From: Schlesneria sp.
Lineage (GTDB): Bacteria; Planctomycetota; Planctomycetia; Planctomycetales; Planctomycetaceae
Direction of reading: 5' to 3'
Assembly (NCBI GenBank): GCA_028291515.1
Contig: JAQGHU010000061.1
Location: 1-42,842, forward strand
Length of the DNA stretch: 42,842 nucleotides
Under the pieces are notes generated by a model. The model did not search any database. It was not told where the DNA came from and saw only the letters and a list, made by a program, of their open reading frames with translations. Position numbers and translations under genes: made by a program. Shown piece by piece: positions 8,917 through 18,055 of this stretch; position 1 is the stretch's first letter, and each line of letters begins with the position of its first letter.

Positions 8917-10353
8917 ATGAGTCTGACCGCCACCTGCTGGTGGACTCTGGTGCGGACCGTCGTGCTGTGTCTGTTGGCGTGGCCGGTCTGTCGTTGGATC
9001 GAGCGATCATTTCACGAAGTCTCGCTGGGATCTCGCTGGTGGTTCCTGATCGCATTACTGATCCCGTTTTGCTTTCCCGAGTTGCTGGTCGGTTATGCTT
9101 TCCGCGATCTGGCACTGGCACATCCCAAGTGGGCGGAAGCATTATGTAGCGGCCTGCTGTTCATCCGCATTGTTCCCGTCGGGGCGATCGCGCTCCTGGC
9201 CGCACCGCCGTCGGCTGTTGATTCCTTCGCGATTCATTGTCGCAGGCTGGTCGTGCGGCATCGCGGCTCGCGGCGAGGCTGGATCGAGCTGGCGAAGTGC
9301 TACTGGCACGGGCCAATCATGCGCGTGCTGCCAGCATTGGCCCTGATGAGCGTCGTGGCATTTCAAGAATTCGAACTGGCGGCATTGCTGCAGACGCTGA
9401 GCTGGACCGATTGGTTCGTCACGGCACAACGACTGGGTCTGGAGCAAGGCGAGATGTTGAGGCAGTCCCTATGGCCTTTGGCTTGGCAACTGCCGGTCCT
9501 GGTCGGGGTCTTCTGCTGGCTGATCGCGCAGCGTGCTCAGGCGAGTGACGATGCCTCTCGATTGGAGTTCGTGAATGAACGCGCCGACCGTCGTGTATAC
9601 TGGCTGGGAATGTCTTGCGTTGTCACGTTTCTGATTGCGGGATGTCTGGTTCCGATGGGGTTTATCGGCTGGCGCACGGTGGAGGGATTCGCCATGCTGG
9701 TGAAGCAGCGATCTCAACTGGCGGGGCTGGTCAAAGAGATCGCGATCGCGGGAGCCATCGCCGCCAGCGCGGGGCTGACGGTGTGGGCGATCAGCAGTCG
9801 TCTTCGAACGATGGCGGCCTTGGGATTGCCGGGGCTGTTCGGTTCGCTGCTGCTGTCGTTGGGTTGCGTGGCGGCGTTTCAGTCGTCGGCATTACATTCG
9901 CTGTACGACACGCCCGTTCCCTGGGTGTTGGCATTGGTGCTATGGCTGTTGCCGCGCGCGGTGATCTTGCGACTCTGGTTGACTGCCTTAAGCAACAACA
10001 GCGCGATTCATGCCGCGATGCTGATCAAGCAGGCGAATGGACGCCCGTCACGACAGGCATCCTCGCTAATCTGGCAACTGCGCGATCAGCCGCAGTTCCT
10101 CGCCGCGAGTCTGGTTTGCTATTGGGCCTATTGCGATTTGCCCACCGCCTACTTGTTAGCACCGACGGGCATGGCTTCTGGTCTGGTTCGGCTCTACAAT
10201 TTCATGCACTTCGGCCGTTCGGCCGCACTGTCTGCGGAAGCATTGCTCTTCTTCGGCACTCCCCTCGTCTGTGTCTTCCTGTTGTTATTGGTGAACCGAA
10301 CTGCGATCGGATTGTTATCTTGTCGACGTGAAATGACTGATAAGGTCGGTTGA
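8917..10353 (+). CDS. ABC transporter permease, two-lobed (FbpB/ThiP-like)
   Basis: 478 residues from ATG 8917, with GGAG at 8906-8909. About 10 to 12 hydrophobic segments run over the whole length in two similar halves, as in fused iron/thiamine permeases (FbpB, ThiP). The cytoplasmic EAA loop is recognisable in the first half (GWIELAKCYWHGPIMRVLPA) but the classic EAA---G pattern is weak there and weaker in the second half (SNNSAIHAAMLIKQANG). The stop overlaps the ATG of the ATPase gene by one base (TGATG), so the two are translationally coupled. Together with the binding protein and ATPase this completes an importer. The degenerate EAA loops suggest a diverged transporter. Confidence 0.85.
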   Translation: MSLTATCWWTLVRTVVLCLLAWPVCRWIERSFHEVSLGSRWWFLIALLIPFCFPELLVGYAFRDLALAHPKWAEALCSGLLFIRIVPVGAIALLAAPPSAVDSFAIHCRRLVVRHRGSRRGWIELAKCYWHGPIMRVLPALALMSVVAFQEFELAALLQTLSWTDWFVTAQRLGLEQGEMLRQSLWPLAWQLPVLVGVFCWLIAQRAQASDDASRLEFVNERADRRVYWLGMSCVVTFLIAGCLVPMGFIGWRTVEGFAMLVKQRSQLAGLVKEIAIAGAIAASAGLTVWAISSRLRTMAALGLPGLFGSLLLSLGCVAAFQSSALHSLYDTPVPWVLALVLWLLPRAVILRLWLTALSNNSAIHAAMLIKQANGRPSRQASSLIWQLRDQPQFLAASLVCYWAYCDLPTAYLLAPTGMASGLVRLYNFMHFGRSAALSAEALLFFGTPLVCVFLLLLVNRTAIGLLSCRREMTDKVG

Positions 10354-12182
10354 TGAAATTGCTGTGGACCCTGAACGATGTTTCGCTTGCAGGACGCCAG
10401 TCGCCTCGACTGGATCGCGTCACGCTGGAGATCGCGCACGGTGTGACGGCGACCATCGGACAGTCCGGCGCGGGCAAGACATCGTTATTGAATCTGCTGG
10501 TCAACTTTGAACGACCCGATCAAGGCCATGTTGACTTCCACGGCTCGGCAACCGGTCTACCGATCTACTGGTCGCCGCCGACCTATGGCTTGTGGCCGCA
10601 TCTATCCGTTCGCGAGCATCTTTCAACAGTAAGCAACACCCCGAATGACGCGGCACAGATCGAGCAACTCTTGTCAGCATTCGATTTGACTCGCCTCGCA
10701 GATGCCCGGCCGGGTTCGTTGTCATTGGGTGAGCGATCACGGCTGAGCGTCGCCCGAGCCTTGGCGAGCGGCGCCAGCGTCCTGGTGATGGACGAGCCGC
10801 TGGCACACGTCGATCCCGCTCGGTTCGGTGCGTACTGGGACGCGATTCGCGAGCATTGCGCGGCCCATCAGACATCGCTCGTGTTTGCGACGCATTCGCC
10901 CGAGGTTGTCTTGCGAGAAGCCGATCACGTCGTCTGCCTGGCCGAGGGAAAAGTCAGCTACGCCGGAGATGTGCAGGATCTTTATGAACAGCCTGCTTCC
11001 GTGGAACTAGCCTTGATGCTGGGACCGTGCAACTGGCTGGCGGATGACGACGGATCACGTTGGATTCCCGCGTTGCAAGATTCTGTGAACATGAATAGCT
11101 GCATTCGCCCCGAACGGTTGTCGATCAGTCTTGATCAGAGCGGCCCCGCGAAGGTCGAGGCGGCCCGGTTTGCCGGGTCGAGCGAAGAGGTCGACTTGGT
11201 ACATCTGCAGGACGGCGCACGTCGGACGTTCATTCATCGGCCTGCCGGTCGTCGCCTGCGGGCGGGGGATCACGTCCTGTTGAAGGTCTTGCTACTGCTG
11301 CTCGCACTGGTCTTGCCAGGCTGCGATTTGGGATACGAACCGACGCTGGCTGTCAAAAGTGAATCCAATTGGTCGATGCCCCCCGAAGGACTGCGCGTTC
11401 CTGCTCCGCGAGGGATGACCGTGTCGCCGGATGGGGAGTATCTGGTCCTCGATAATGCGGGCCGGATCCTCGTGTTCGATTCCACCGGCAAGCTGCAGCG
11501 TCAGTGGTGGATGCCGGACTATTCCGTCGGTAAGCCGGAAGGGGTCTGCGTCCTGAAGGATGGTCGCATTGCCGTCGCCGACACGCATTATCACCGCGTT
11601 GTCTTCTTCAATCACGACGGGGAAGTCGTCGGCATGTTCGGCAAGCTGGGAACCGGACCGGGCGAATTCATCTATCCGGTGTGCGTCGTCCAGGATGACA
11701 AAGAGAACCTGTACGTCTGTGAATATGGCAACTTCAACGATCGAGCTCAGAAGTTTAAGCCTGATGGGACGTATATCAGTCAGATCGGGGCCTATGGAAC
11801 AGAAGACGGCCAGTTCCAGCGGCCTAGCGGAGCGGCCTGGTTTGACGGTCGAATCTACATCGTCGACGCCTTCAATAATCGGATCCAGGTTTTCGATGAA
11901 GCGGGAAAACTGGTTGCAATCCTGGGAACTTCAGACAAAATATCTGACCTGTACTATCCATACGACATTGCGATGACCCAAACCGGGGATTTGTACGTTG
12001 TGGAATACGGGGCAGGCCGCGTGTCGAAGTATGATCGTTCGGGTAAGCTGCTGGGCAGATACGGCAAACCGGGGCCAGGATCCGCCGAATTCATGACTCC
12101 CTGGGGCTTGGCCATTGATAGTCGGGGCCGACTGTATGTGTGCGACACCGGCAATCGCCGGATTGTGGAACTAGAACTGTGA
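10353..12182 (+). CDS. ABC importer ATPase fused in frame to an NHL-repeat lipoprotein
   Basis: 609 residues without a stop from ATG 10353, which overlaps the permease stop. Residues 1-230 are an ABC ATPase: Walker A GQSGAGKTS (36-44), signature LSLGE (123-127, normally LSGGQ), Walker B VLVMDEP (143-149), switch His181. The Q-loop glutamine is missing; Pro76 occupies that place before YGLWPHLSV. Residues about 245-312 form a TOBE-like domain. Then comes a complete lipoprotein signal, KVLLLLLALVLPGC (311-324), with lipobox LPGC, and an NHL/6-bladed propeller of about 285 residues with repeats such as GRIAVADTHYHRVVFF. Either one protein spans the membrane (ATPase in, propeller out) or an internal start makes a separate lipoprotein. 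Confidence 0.87.
   Translation: MKLLWTLNDVSLAGRQSPRLDRVTLEIAHGVTATIGQSGAGKTSLLNLLVNFERPDQGHVDFHGSATGLPIYWSPPTYGLWPHLSVREHLSTVSNTPNDAAQIEQLLSAFDLTRLADARPGSLSLGERSRLSVARALASGASVLVMDEPLAHVDPARFGAYWDAIREHCAAHQTSLVFATHSPEVVLREADHVVCLAEGKVSYAGDVQDLYEQPASVELALMLGPCNWLADDDGSRWIPALQDSVNMNSCIRPERLSISLDQSGPAKVEAARFAGSSEEVDLVHLQDGARRTFIHRPAGRRLRAGDHVLLKVLLLLLALVLPGCDLGYEPTLAVKSESNWSMPPEGLRVPAPRGMTVSPDGEYLVLDNAGRILVFDSTGKLQRQWWMPDYSVGKPEGVCVLKDGRIAVADTHYHRVVFFNHDGEVVGMFGKLGTGPGEFIYPVCVVQDDKENLYVCEYGNFNDRAQKFKPDGTYISQIGAYGTEDGQFQRPSGAAWFDGRIYIVDAFNNRIQVFDEAGKLVAILGTSDKISDLYYPYDIAMTQTGDLYVVEYGAGRVSKYDRSGKLLGRYGKPGPGSAEFMTPWGLAIDSRGRLYVCDTGNRRIVELEL
11264..11282 (+). promoter_or_regulatory. Candidate internal ribosome site and TTG start for the NHL lipoprotein
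   Basis: GGGGGA at 11264-11269 lies 10 nt before an in-frame TTG at 11280-11282. Starting there would give MKVLLLLLALVLPGC, an ideal short lipoprotein signal, and a 300-residue lipoprotein. The same codons also encode the last residues of the ATPase TOBE domain (GDHVLLKV). TTG starts are used elsewhere in this window (7758, 31648). The spacing is slightly long and the site is not proven. Confidence 0.45.
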
Positions 12183-12210
12183 TGCAACTCACTTCGCCGG
12201 CGAGGATTTG

Positions 12211-15200
12211 ATGAGGCACCTGCGTCGCCTGGGCCGGTTCTTCGCGAGTTTCCTACCCGCGCCGCGCAATCCCCCGCGCTGGCCCGATGCGATTCCGTTG
12301 ATTGTCTTCGCGGTCCTCTTCATCGGCGGCTGCTTGTGGTTGGAATACAGCCACACGTTGATGTTCGTCCGCCCGATCATGCTGGGACTGGCTCTGCTCG
12401 CCCCGTGGTTCTGGTGGATGCATGTCGCCGGCTATGGCGGTCTGCCAAAAGGCCGTGCGAAGGTTGCCGTCTTCGTGCGCATGCTGTTGCTCGGTCTGTT
12501 CGCCATGGTGCTGGCAGAACCCCGCGCGGTGCGAACCAACGACACACTGTCGGTCGTCTTCGCGCTGGATGTCAGCGACTCGATTTATAGTCCTGATGAC
12601 GCGATCAAGTACATCACCGAAACCGTCCAGAACCAGCGTCCCAAGGGAAACAAAGACGAGCAGAGTCTGATCATCTTCGGTAAGTCGCCAGCGGTGGAAT
12701 TGCCACCGACGAAGAACTTCCCGCTGGAAGCCTTGAATTCGCAGATTGATCGCGGCGCGACAAATCTGGAACAAGCCCTCTCGATGTCTTCAGCCGTCAT
12801 CAAGGAAGAGGTCCAGGGGCGCATCGTACTGGTTAGCGACGGCGTGCAGACGGAAGGAAATCTGTCGCGAACGCTGGCGGATCTCAAGGCCCGCGGCGTG
12901 GCGGTCGATGTCCTGCCGATCGACTACACCTACAACAACGAAGTCTGGTTGGAACGCCTCGATCTCCCTTCAGCAGTGAAGCTGGGGGAAACCTACGAAG
13001 CGGCAATGGTGCTGTCATCGCTGAGTGACGGCGAAGGGAATCTGGTCCTGCGTGAAAACGGCAACATCATCGCTCAGACACAGGTGAAGTACAAAGCGGG
13101 CAAGAACCGCTTCACCGTGCCACTGACGTTGCGATCGGCCGGCTACTACGAGTACACCGCGACGATCGAAGTGCCAAAGGCCCAGGACAGCCTGGCTCAG
13201 AACAACACCGTGCTGAACTACATCTTCGTCGAAGGTGAAGGCAAGGTGTTGCTCGTTAAGGACACCGTCGGCGACAAACGCGATTGGGATCGGCTGGAGA
13301 AAGCGATTCGCGAAGGAGAACGAGCCGTTGAAGTGATCAACGGTTCCGACATGCCGCGCGATGCGACCTCGCTGATGCCCTACGACACGATCATCTTTTG
13401 CAACGTCCCGCACGACGAATTCGATGCCCAGCAACTGCAGGCCGTGCGAGATGCCGTCTATAACCTGGGGGCCGGATTCCTGATGACCGGCGGTCCGCAA
13501 AGCTTCGGGCCCGGCGGCTATCATCGCACGGTGATCGAAGAGATCCTGCCAGTCTCGATGGATATCTCGCAAAAGAAGGTGCTGCCCAAGGGAGCCCTCG
13601 CCATCATTCTGCACACCTGCGAATTCCCCGAAGGAAACACGTGGGGGAAACGCATCACCAAGCAGGCGATCAAGGTGCTGGGGGCTCAGGATGAAGTCGG
13701 CGTGCTGGCCTACACCGAAAAGGGTGAAGACTGGCTGTTCCAATTGACTCCGGCCGCCAAGTACGAAGAACTGGTGCCGCTGATTAACGGGGCTTCGATC
13801 GGCGACATGCCCAGCTTTCAGAACACGATGCAACTGGGTCTGAAAGGTTTGATGAAGAGCGACGCGGCCACACGGCACATGATCATTATTTCGGACGGTG
13901 ATCCGGGACCGCCCACGCCCAAGCTGATCCAGGAATTCCTCGACAACCAGATCAGCGTCTCGATGGTCGCGGTCTTCCCGCATGGCGGACTCGATATCTC
14001 GAAGATGCAGGGTGTCGCCGAAGTCACCGGTGGCCGGTACTACTTCCCCGAAGACCCCAATCAACTTCCCGCGATCTTCATCAAAGAGTCGAAGACGCTG
14101 AAACGCAGTTTGCTGCAGAACAAAACCTTCGTCCCATCGATCGGCTTCCCATCGCCCGTCATCAAGGGGTTGGAGGGGATGCCCGAACTGAAGGGCTACG
14201 TGATCACGACCGCGAAGGGGCATCCCGCGATGCAGATCCTGAACGGTCCACCCGACGCCGAAGACTCAGACGCCCTCGATCCGGTGTTGTCGGTCTGGCA
14301 GCACGGCTTGGGGAAGTCGGCCGCGTTCACCTCGGACTTTAGCACCAACTGGGGTGCGAACTGGCAGAACTGGGATCGCTTTCAGCCCTTCGTCAAACAG
14401 TTGATGACCGACATCAGCAGAGTGAAAAAAGACGGGCATCTGCGGATGTCGACGCATACGTCCGGTGGCGAAGCAGTGATTGTGGTCGAGGACTTCCATC
14501 CGGAAGAACAGTTCCTGGAACTGCACGCGAAACTGTCTGGCCCGAATCAGAAGTCCGAGAATGTCACGCTGAAGCAAGTGGGGCCGCGGCGCTATCAGGG
14601 GACGGTCCCGCTGTGGGGGCATGGCCGCTATCACGCGATTGCTCAGGGCACGGGTGGCGAACGCAAGGATCTGGCCTTCGGCGGGTTCATCGTCTCGTAC
14701 TCGCCCGAATACCTGCGGTTCCGCTCGAACCGGCAGCAGCTGCAGGAGATCGCCGATCGAACGGGTGGTCGAGTCCTCACGGGCGATCCGACAAAAGATG
14801 CGATCTATACGACCAATCGCGTCCCCAAGCGAAGTTCGCAACCGATCTTCGACTGGTTCCTGATCGCCTTGGCGATCCTGATCCCGCTGGATGTCGCGTT
14901 GCGTCGCGTGCAGATCGATGTCGTCGGCATCTGGAAGACTCTGACGTTGCAACGCCGAGCCCCCGCCACGGCGACAATGGGAACCCTGCTGCAGACCAAG
15001 CAGTCGATTAGTGCGGCGTTGAAATCGAAACGCGCAGAACGTCCGCTGCCACCACAATCCGGCTCCATACCGCCGCGGTCCGCCTCTTCGACACCATCCA
15101 CCACAGCACCAAAAACCGATCGGCCCGCGCCCCCAACGCCGGGACAGGGTGAGTCACCGACATCGACGACCGAAAGATTGTTGGCAATGAAACGCAAACG

Positions 15201-15216
15201 CGACGAAGATAAATAA
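12211..15216 (+). CDS. Giant VWA membrane protein with glutamine-amidotransferase-like region (copy 1)
   Basis: 1001 residues. ATG 12211 follows GAGGA (12202-12206); a TTG directly before it is also possible. Three N-terminal membrane segments (about 28-46, 50-70, 84-102) are followed by a VWA domain with MIDAS DVSDS (120-124) and LVSDGVQTEG. Next is a GATase1-like region, with NCNVPHDEFDAQQ-type strands and GGPQSFGPGGYHRT. A second VWA-like half has IIISDGDPGPP. A C-terminal membrane helix (about 880-899) ends in a Pro/Ser-rich cytoplasmic tail. Large proteins of this plan accompany MoxR and DUF58 in planctomycetes and probably bind metal and protein partners at the periplasmic face. It sits 28 bp after the NHL gene and 31 bp before its paralogue. 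Confidence 0.88.
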   Translation: MRHLRRLGRFFASFLPAPRNPPRWPDAIPLIVFAVLFIGGCLWLEYSHTLMFVRPIMLGLALLAPWFWWMHVAGYGGLPKGRAKVAVFVRMLLLGLFAMVLAEPRAVRTNDTLSVVFALDVSDSIYSPDDAIKYITETVQNQRPKGNKDEQSLIIFGKSPAVELPPTKNFPLEALNSQIDRGATNLEQALSMSSAVIKEEVQGRIVLVSDGVQTEGNLSRTLADLKARGVAVDVLPIDYTYNNEVWLERLDLPSAVKLGETYEAAMVLSSLSDGEGNLVLRENGNIIAQTQVKYKAGKNRFTVPLTLRSAGYYEYTATIEVPKAQDSLAQNNTVLNYIFVEGEGKVLLVKDTVGDKRDWDRLEKAIREGERAVEVINGSDMPRDATSLMPYDTIIFCNVPHDEFDAQQLQAVRDAVYNLGAGFLMTGGPQSFGPGGYHRTVIEEILPVSMDISQKKVLPKGALAIILHTCEFPEGNTWGKRITKQAIKVLGAQDEVGVLAYTEKGEDWLFQLTPAAKYEELVPLINGASIGDMPSFQNTMQLGLKGLMKSDAATRHMIIISDGDPGPPTPKLIQEFLDNQISVSMVAVFPHGGLDISKMQGVAEVTGGRYYFPEDPNQLPAIFIKESKTLKRSLLQNKTFVPSIGFPSPVIKGLEGMPELKGYVITTAKGHPAMQILNGPPDAEDSDALDPVLSVWQHGLGKSAAFTSDFSTNWGANWQNWDRFQPFVKQLMTDISRVKKDGHLRMSTHTSGGEAVIVVEDFHPEEQFLELHAKLSGPNQKSENVTLKQVGPRRYQGTVPLWGHGRYHAIAQGTGGERKDLAFGGFIVSYSPEYLRFRSNRQQLQEIADRTGGRVLTGDPTKDAIYTTNRVPKRSSQPIFDWFLIALAILIPLDVALRRVQIDVVGIWKTLTLQRRAPATATMGTLLQTKQSISAALKSKRAERPLPPQSGSIPPRSASSTPSTTAPKTDRPAPPTPGQGESPTSTTERLLAMKRKRDEDK

Positions 15217-15247
15217 CGCGAATCGCTGTTGATTTCGAGAACCTGCC

Positions 15248-18025
15248 ATGGTCAGTCCCGTCAGCACACCGCCGCAGCGCCGCAAGGTCGCGCTGTGGGT
15301 GCGCCTGCTGCTGGCCGGACTGATGGTCTCGGTGCTGACCAGTTCTCATGCTGTGACCTCGGCGAATCCCAGGACCGTCGTCTTCGCTCTCGATGTTAGT
15401 GATTCGATCCCGTCGACCGATCAGGCGCTGGCCTATTTCACCGACACTGCCGAACGAAGCCTGACGAAGCCAGATCAACTGGGTCTGGTTGTGTTCGGTC
15501 AACAGGCGACGGTGGAAGTCCCGCCTGTCAGCAAAATTCAAATGGAACCGATTGAATCCCGGATTGATCGCAAAGCGACAAATCTCGAAGAGGCGCTGGA
15601 CCTGTCACTGATGTTGATCAGCAAGGAAGCGACAGGGCGAGTCGTCCTCATCAGCGATGGTATCGCGACCAGCGGTGATGTGACGCGGATCTTGCCCAAG
15701 TTGAAATCGCGCGGCATCGCCGTTGATGTCTTGCCAGTTGAATATGCGTACACAAACGAAGTCTGGTTGGATGGCTTACAGCTTCCTGCCCGCGATCGCA
15801 CCGGACGATCAGACGAAGCCATCGTTCTACTGTCAGCGCTGACCGACGGAGTCGGAACCCTGACCGTTGGTGACAACGGCATCGTGGTGGCTGCACAGGA
15901 GGTCGCATACAAGTCGGGTACCAATCAGTTCTTGATCCCGCTGCCCGCTGCCGGACCGGGTTATCATCAATATTTTGCGAACATTGAAGCGGCTCCGTCG
16001 CAGGATGCTCTCAAGCAGAACAATACGGTGTCGAACGCGCTGTTCGTCGACGGAGTTCGAAAGGTTTTGCTGGTCACAAATGGTCTCAGCCAACGGCTGG
16101 CCCTGCCTCCGTTGGAAGCTGCGATCAGCAAAGCCGCCCGTCAGATCGAAATGATCGGTCCTCGCGATCTGCCGGCAGACGTTTCTCAATTAGGATCATA
16201 CGACTCGATCATCTTTTGCGATGTCAATCGCAGTCAGTTCGAAGCGGCGCAGCTTCAAGCGGTTCACGACGCTGTCTGCGATCAGGGTGTCGGGTTTCTG
16301 ATGACGGGGAGTGCGAATAGTTTTGGACCGGGTGGGTATCACGACACGGCCATCGAACAGATTCTGCCTGTTTCGCTGGGTGCTCCCGACACCTCACCGT
16401 CTCGAGTCGCCTTGGCGATCGTGATGGATCGGTTGCAGATTCCCGAGGGAACCACCAGGGCTAAACGGCTCACCAAGCAAGCCCTCAAGATACTCCGGCC
16501 AAGCGACGAATCTTGTGTGCTAGTTGGCGATGGCCGAGACGGAAAGTTGCTCTGTCCGCTGGCATCCGCTTCGCACTATGAGCAACAAGTGCCGGTCATC
16601 AACGGTGCTGAGTTTAACTCAATCCAACTGCTCGAAAATGTGATGCAAATGGGGCTGAAAGAGCTCCAGAACAGCACGGCGGGAACACGCCAGATGCTCA
16701 TCATTTTGGGCGGACGCCCTATTTATCCATCCCGAGCTTTGCTGCAGGAATTCGTTACTGCGCGGATCTCTGTTTCAGTGGTGATGTCCCCACGCGTGCC
16801 AAGCTTGCCGAAGGAGTCCACACACGAAGACTGGATGCGATCCGTCGTCGAGACCACTGGCGGCCGCTACTACTCTGCCAGCGATCCGAATCAACTTTTC
16901 GAGATCCTGGGTCGAGAAGCCTCATTCATCAAAAGCGATCTCCTCTGCCACAGGATCTTCACCCCTTTGCCTGGGACTGATTCAGAGATTGTCAGCGATC
17001 TCGGGACGTTGCCAACGTTAGACGGATATGTCGTGACCATCCCAAAACGAGGTGACGTGACTCACGTCTTGAACGTCCCGCCCGCAAACGAGGCGTTCGA
17101 CTCGCTTCATCCCCTGCTATCGATCTGGAGGCCCGGGTTCGGAAAGTCGGCCGCCTTGATGACAGACCTCAATTCCACGTGGGGCCGAGAATGGCAGAAG
17201 TGGGATCAGTTTCAGCGGTTCGTCCGACAGTTACTCGCCGAACTGCATCGTTCAGAATATCTCTGGATGTCAACGCGTGTGACCGGCGACGAAGCTCTGA
17301 TCGTCTTGAATGATATCCATCCCGACGAATCGCGCCTGACGATCGATGTGAAAGTGATCGGACCGGATGAGAAGGCAGTCACTGTGACACCCGACCAAAT
17401 TGGCCCCAGGGCCTATCAAGTGCGCGTGCCACTTTGGGGGTACGGACATTATCGAGTCGCAGCGATGACCGCGCGAGGCGACATCCAGGAATCTTCGTAT
17501 GGCGGATTCGCTCACGCGGTGAAGTATTCACCTGAATACCTGCAGTTCCGATCCCAGCGACAGACGCTGCAGCAAATCGCCGCTGCGACAGGAGGAACGA
17601 TCCTGACCGGCAATGCAGTTCAGGATGCGGTGTACTCGCGTATTCCGCGGACTTTCAAGCAAGTGCCGGAGGCCAGCTTTGACTGGTTCCTGGTTGCGTT
17701 GGCGTTGCTGGTCCCCGTGGATGCACTTGCTCGTCGGATGTGGGCCGACGCGGCGGAAGCGCTGGAAGAACGGATTCATCCCATTCCAGCTCCCTCGTCG
17801 CCAACGATGGTCGGTCTGTTTCGCACGAAAGAATGGGTCACCGCGGCGCTTTCCACGAGGGGAACTGCCAGAATGCTGGTTCAGATCTGGTCTCCACCTC
17901 CCGTGCGAACGGCCATCGTGCCGCCGCTGAACACCGCGGATCAAACGGTGTTCGCCGACAATAGTTCTGCCTCGACGATCGAGAAACTGCTGATCCTGAA
18001 ACGACAAAATAACGAACATTCGTAG
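15248..18025 (+). CDS. Giant VWA membrane protein, tandem paralogue (copy 2)
   Basis: 925 residues from ATG 15248. It is a clear duplicate of the gene before it: VVFALDVSDSI, the Asn/Glu-Val-Trp-Leu strand, SFGPGGYHDT, GLWGRE-type segments and the C-terminal FDWFLVALALLVPVD all recur in the same order. It lacks the first two membrane segments of copy 1 and keeps only one (about 15-34). The first MIDAS (49-53, DVSDS) is intact. In the second VWA-like half the DGDPGPP strand of copy 1 has become LGGRPIYPS, so its acidic metal-site residues are lost. Copy 2 may be a structural partner of copy 1 with one dead site, or a duplicate drifting in function. MoxR follows 30 bp later. Confidence 0.87.
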   Translation: MVSPVSTPPQRRKVALWVRLLLAGLMVSVLTSSHAVTSANPRTVVFALDVSDSIPSTDQALAYFTDTAERSLTKPDQLGLVVFGQQATVEVPPVSKIQMEPIESRIDRKATNLEEALDLSLMLISKEATGRVVLISDGIATSGDVTRILPKLKSRGIAVDVLPVEYAYTNEVWLDGLQLPARDRTGRSDEAIVLLSALTDGVGTLTVGDNGIVVAAQEVAYKSGTNQFLIPLPAAGPGYHQYFANIEAAPSQDALKQNNTVSNALFVDGVRKVLLVTNGLSQRLALPPLEAAISKAARQIEMIGPRDLPADVSQLGSYDSIIFCDVNRSQFEAAQLQAVHDAVCDQGVGFLMTGSANSFGPGGYHDTAIEQILPVSLGAPDTSPSRVALAIVMDRLQIPEGTTRAKRLTKQALKILRPSDESCVLVGDGRDGKLLCPLASASHYEQQVPVINGAEFNSIQLLENVMQMGLKELQNSTAGTRQMLIILGGRPIYPSRALLQEFVTARISVSVVMSPRVPSLPKESTHEDWMRSVVETTGGRYYSASDPNQLFEILGREASFIKSDLLCHRIFTPLPGTDSEIVSDLGTLPTLDGYVVTIPKRGDVTHVLNVPPANEAFDSLHPLLSIWRPGFGKSAALMTDLNSTWGREWQKWDQFQRFVRQLLAELHRSEYLWMSTRVTGDEALIVLNDIHPDESRLTIDVKVIGPDEKAVTVTPDQIGPRAYQVRVPLWGYGHYRVAAMTARGDIQESSYGGFAHAVKYSPEYLQFRSQRQTLQQIAAATGGTILTGNAVQDAVYSRIPRTFKQVPEASFDWFLVALALLVPVDALARRMWADAAEALEERIHPIPAPSSPTMVGLFRTKEWVTAALSTRGTARMLVQIWSPPPVRTAIVPPLNTADQTVFADNSSASTIEKLLILKRQNNEHS

Positions 18026-18055
18026 TCTGATTTACTTGCCGGATAGGAGTCGAAA

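Noticed and set aside
13015-14223. 402-residue open frame on the minus strand
   Set aside because: It lies wholly inside the plus-strand VWA gene, has low-complexity His/Arg/Asp/Val-rich composition and no recognisable domain; a mirror frame of GC-rich coding DNA.
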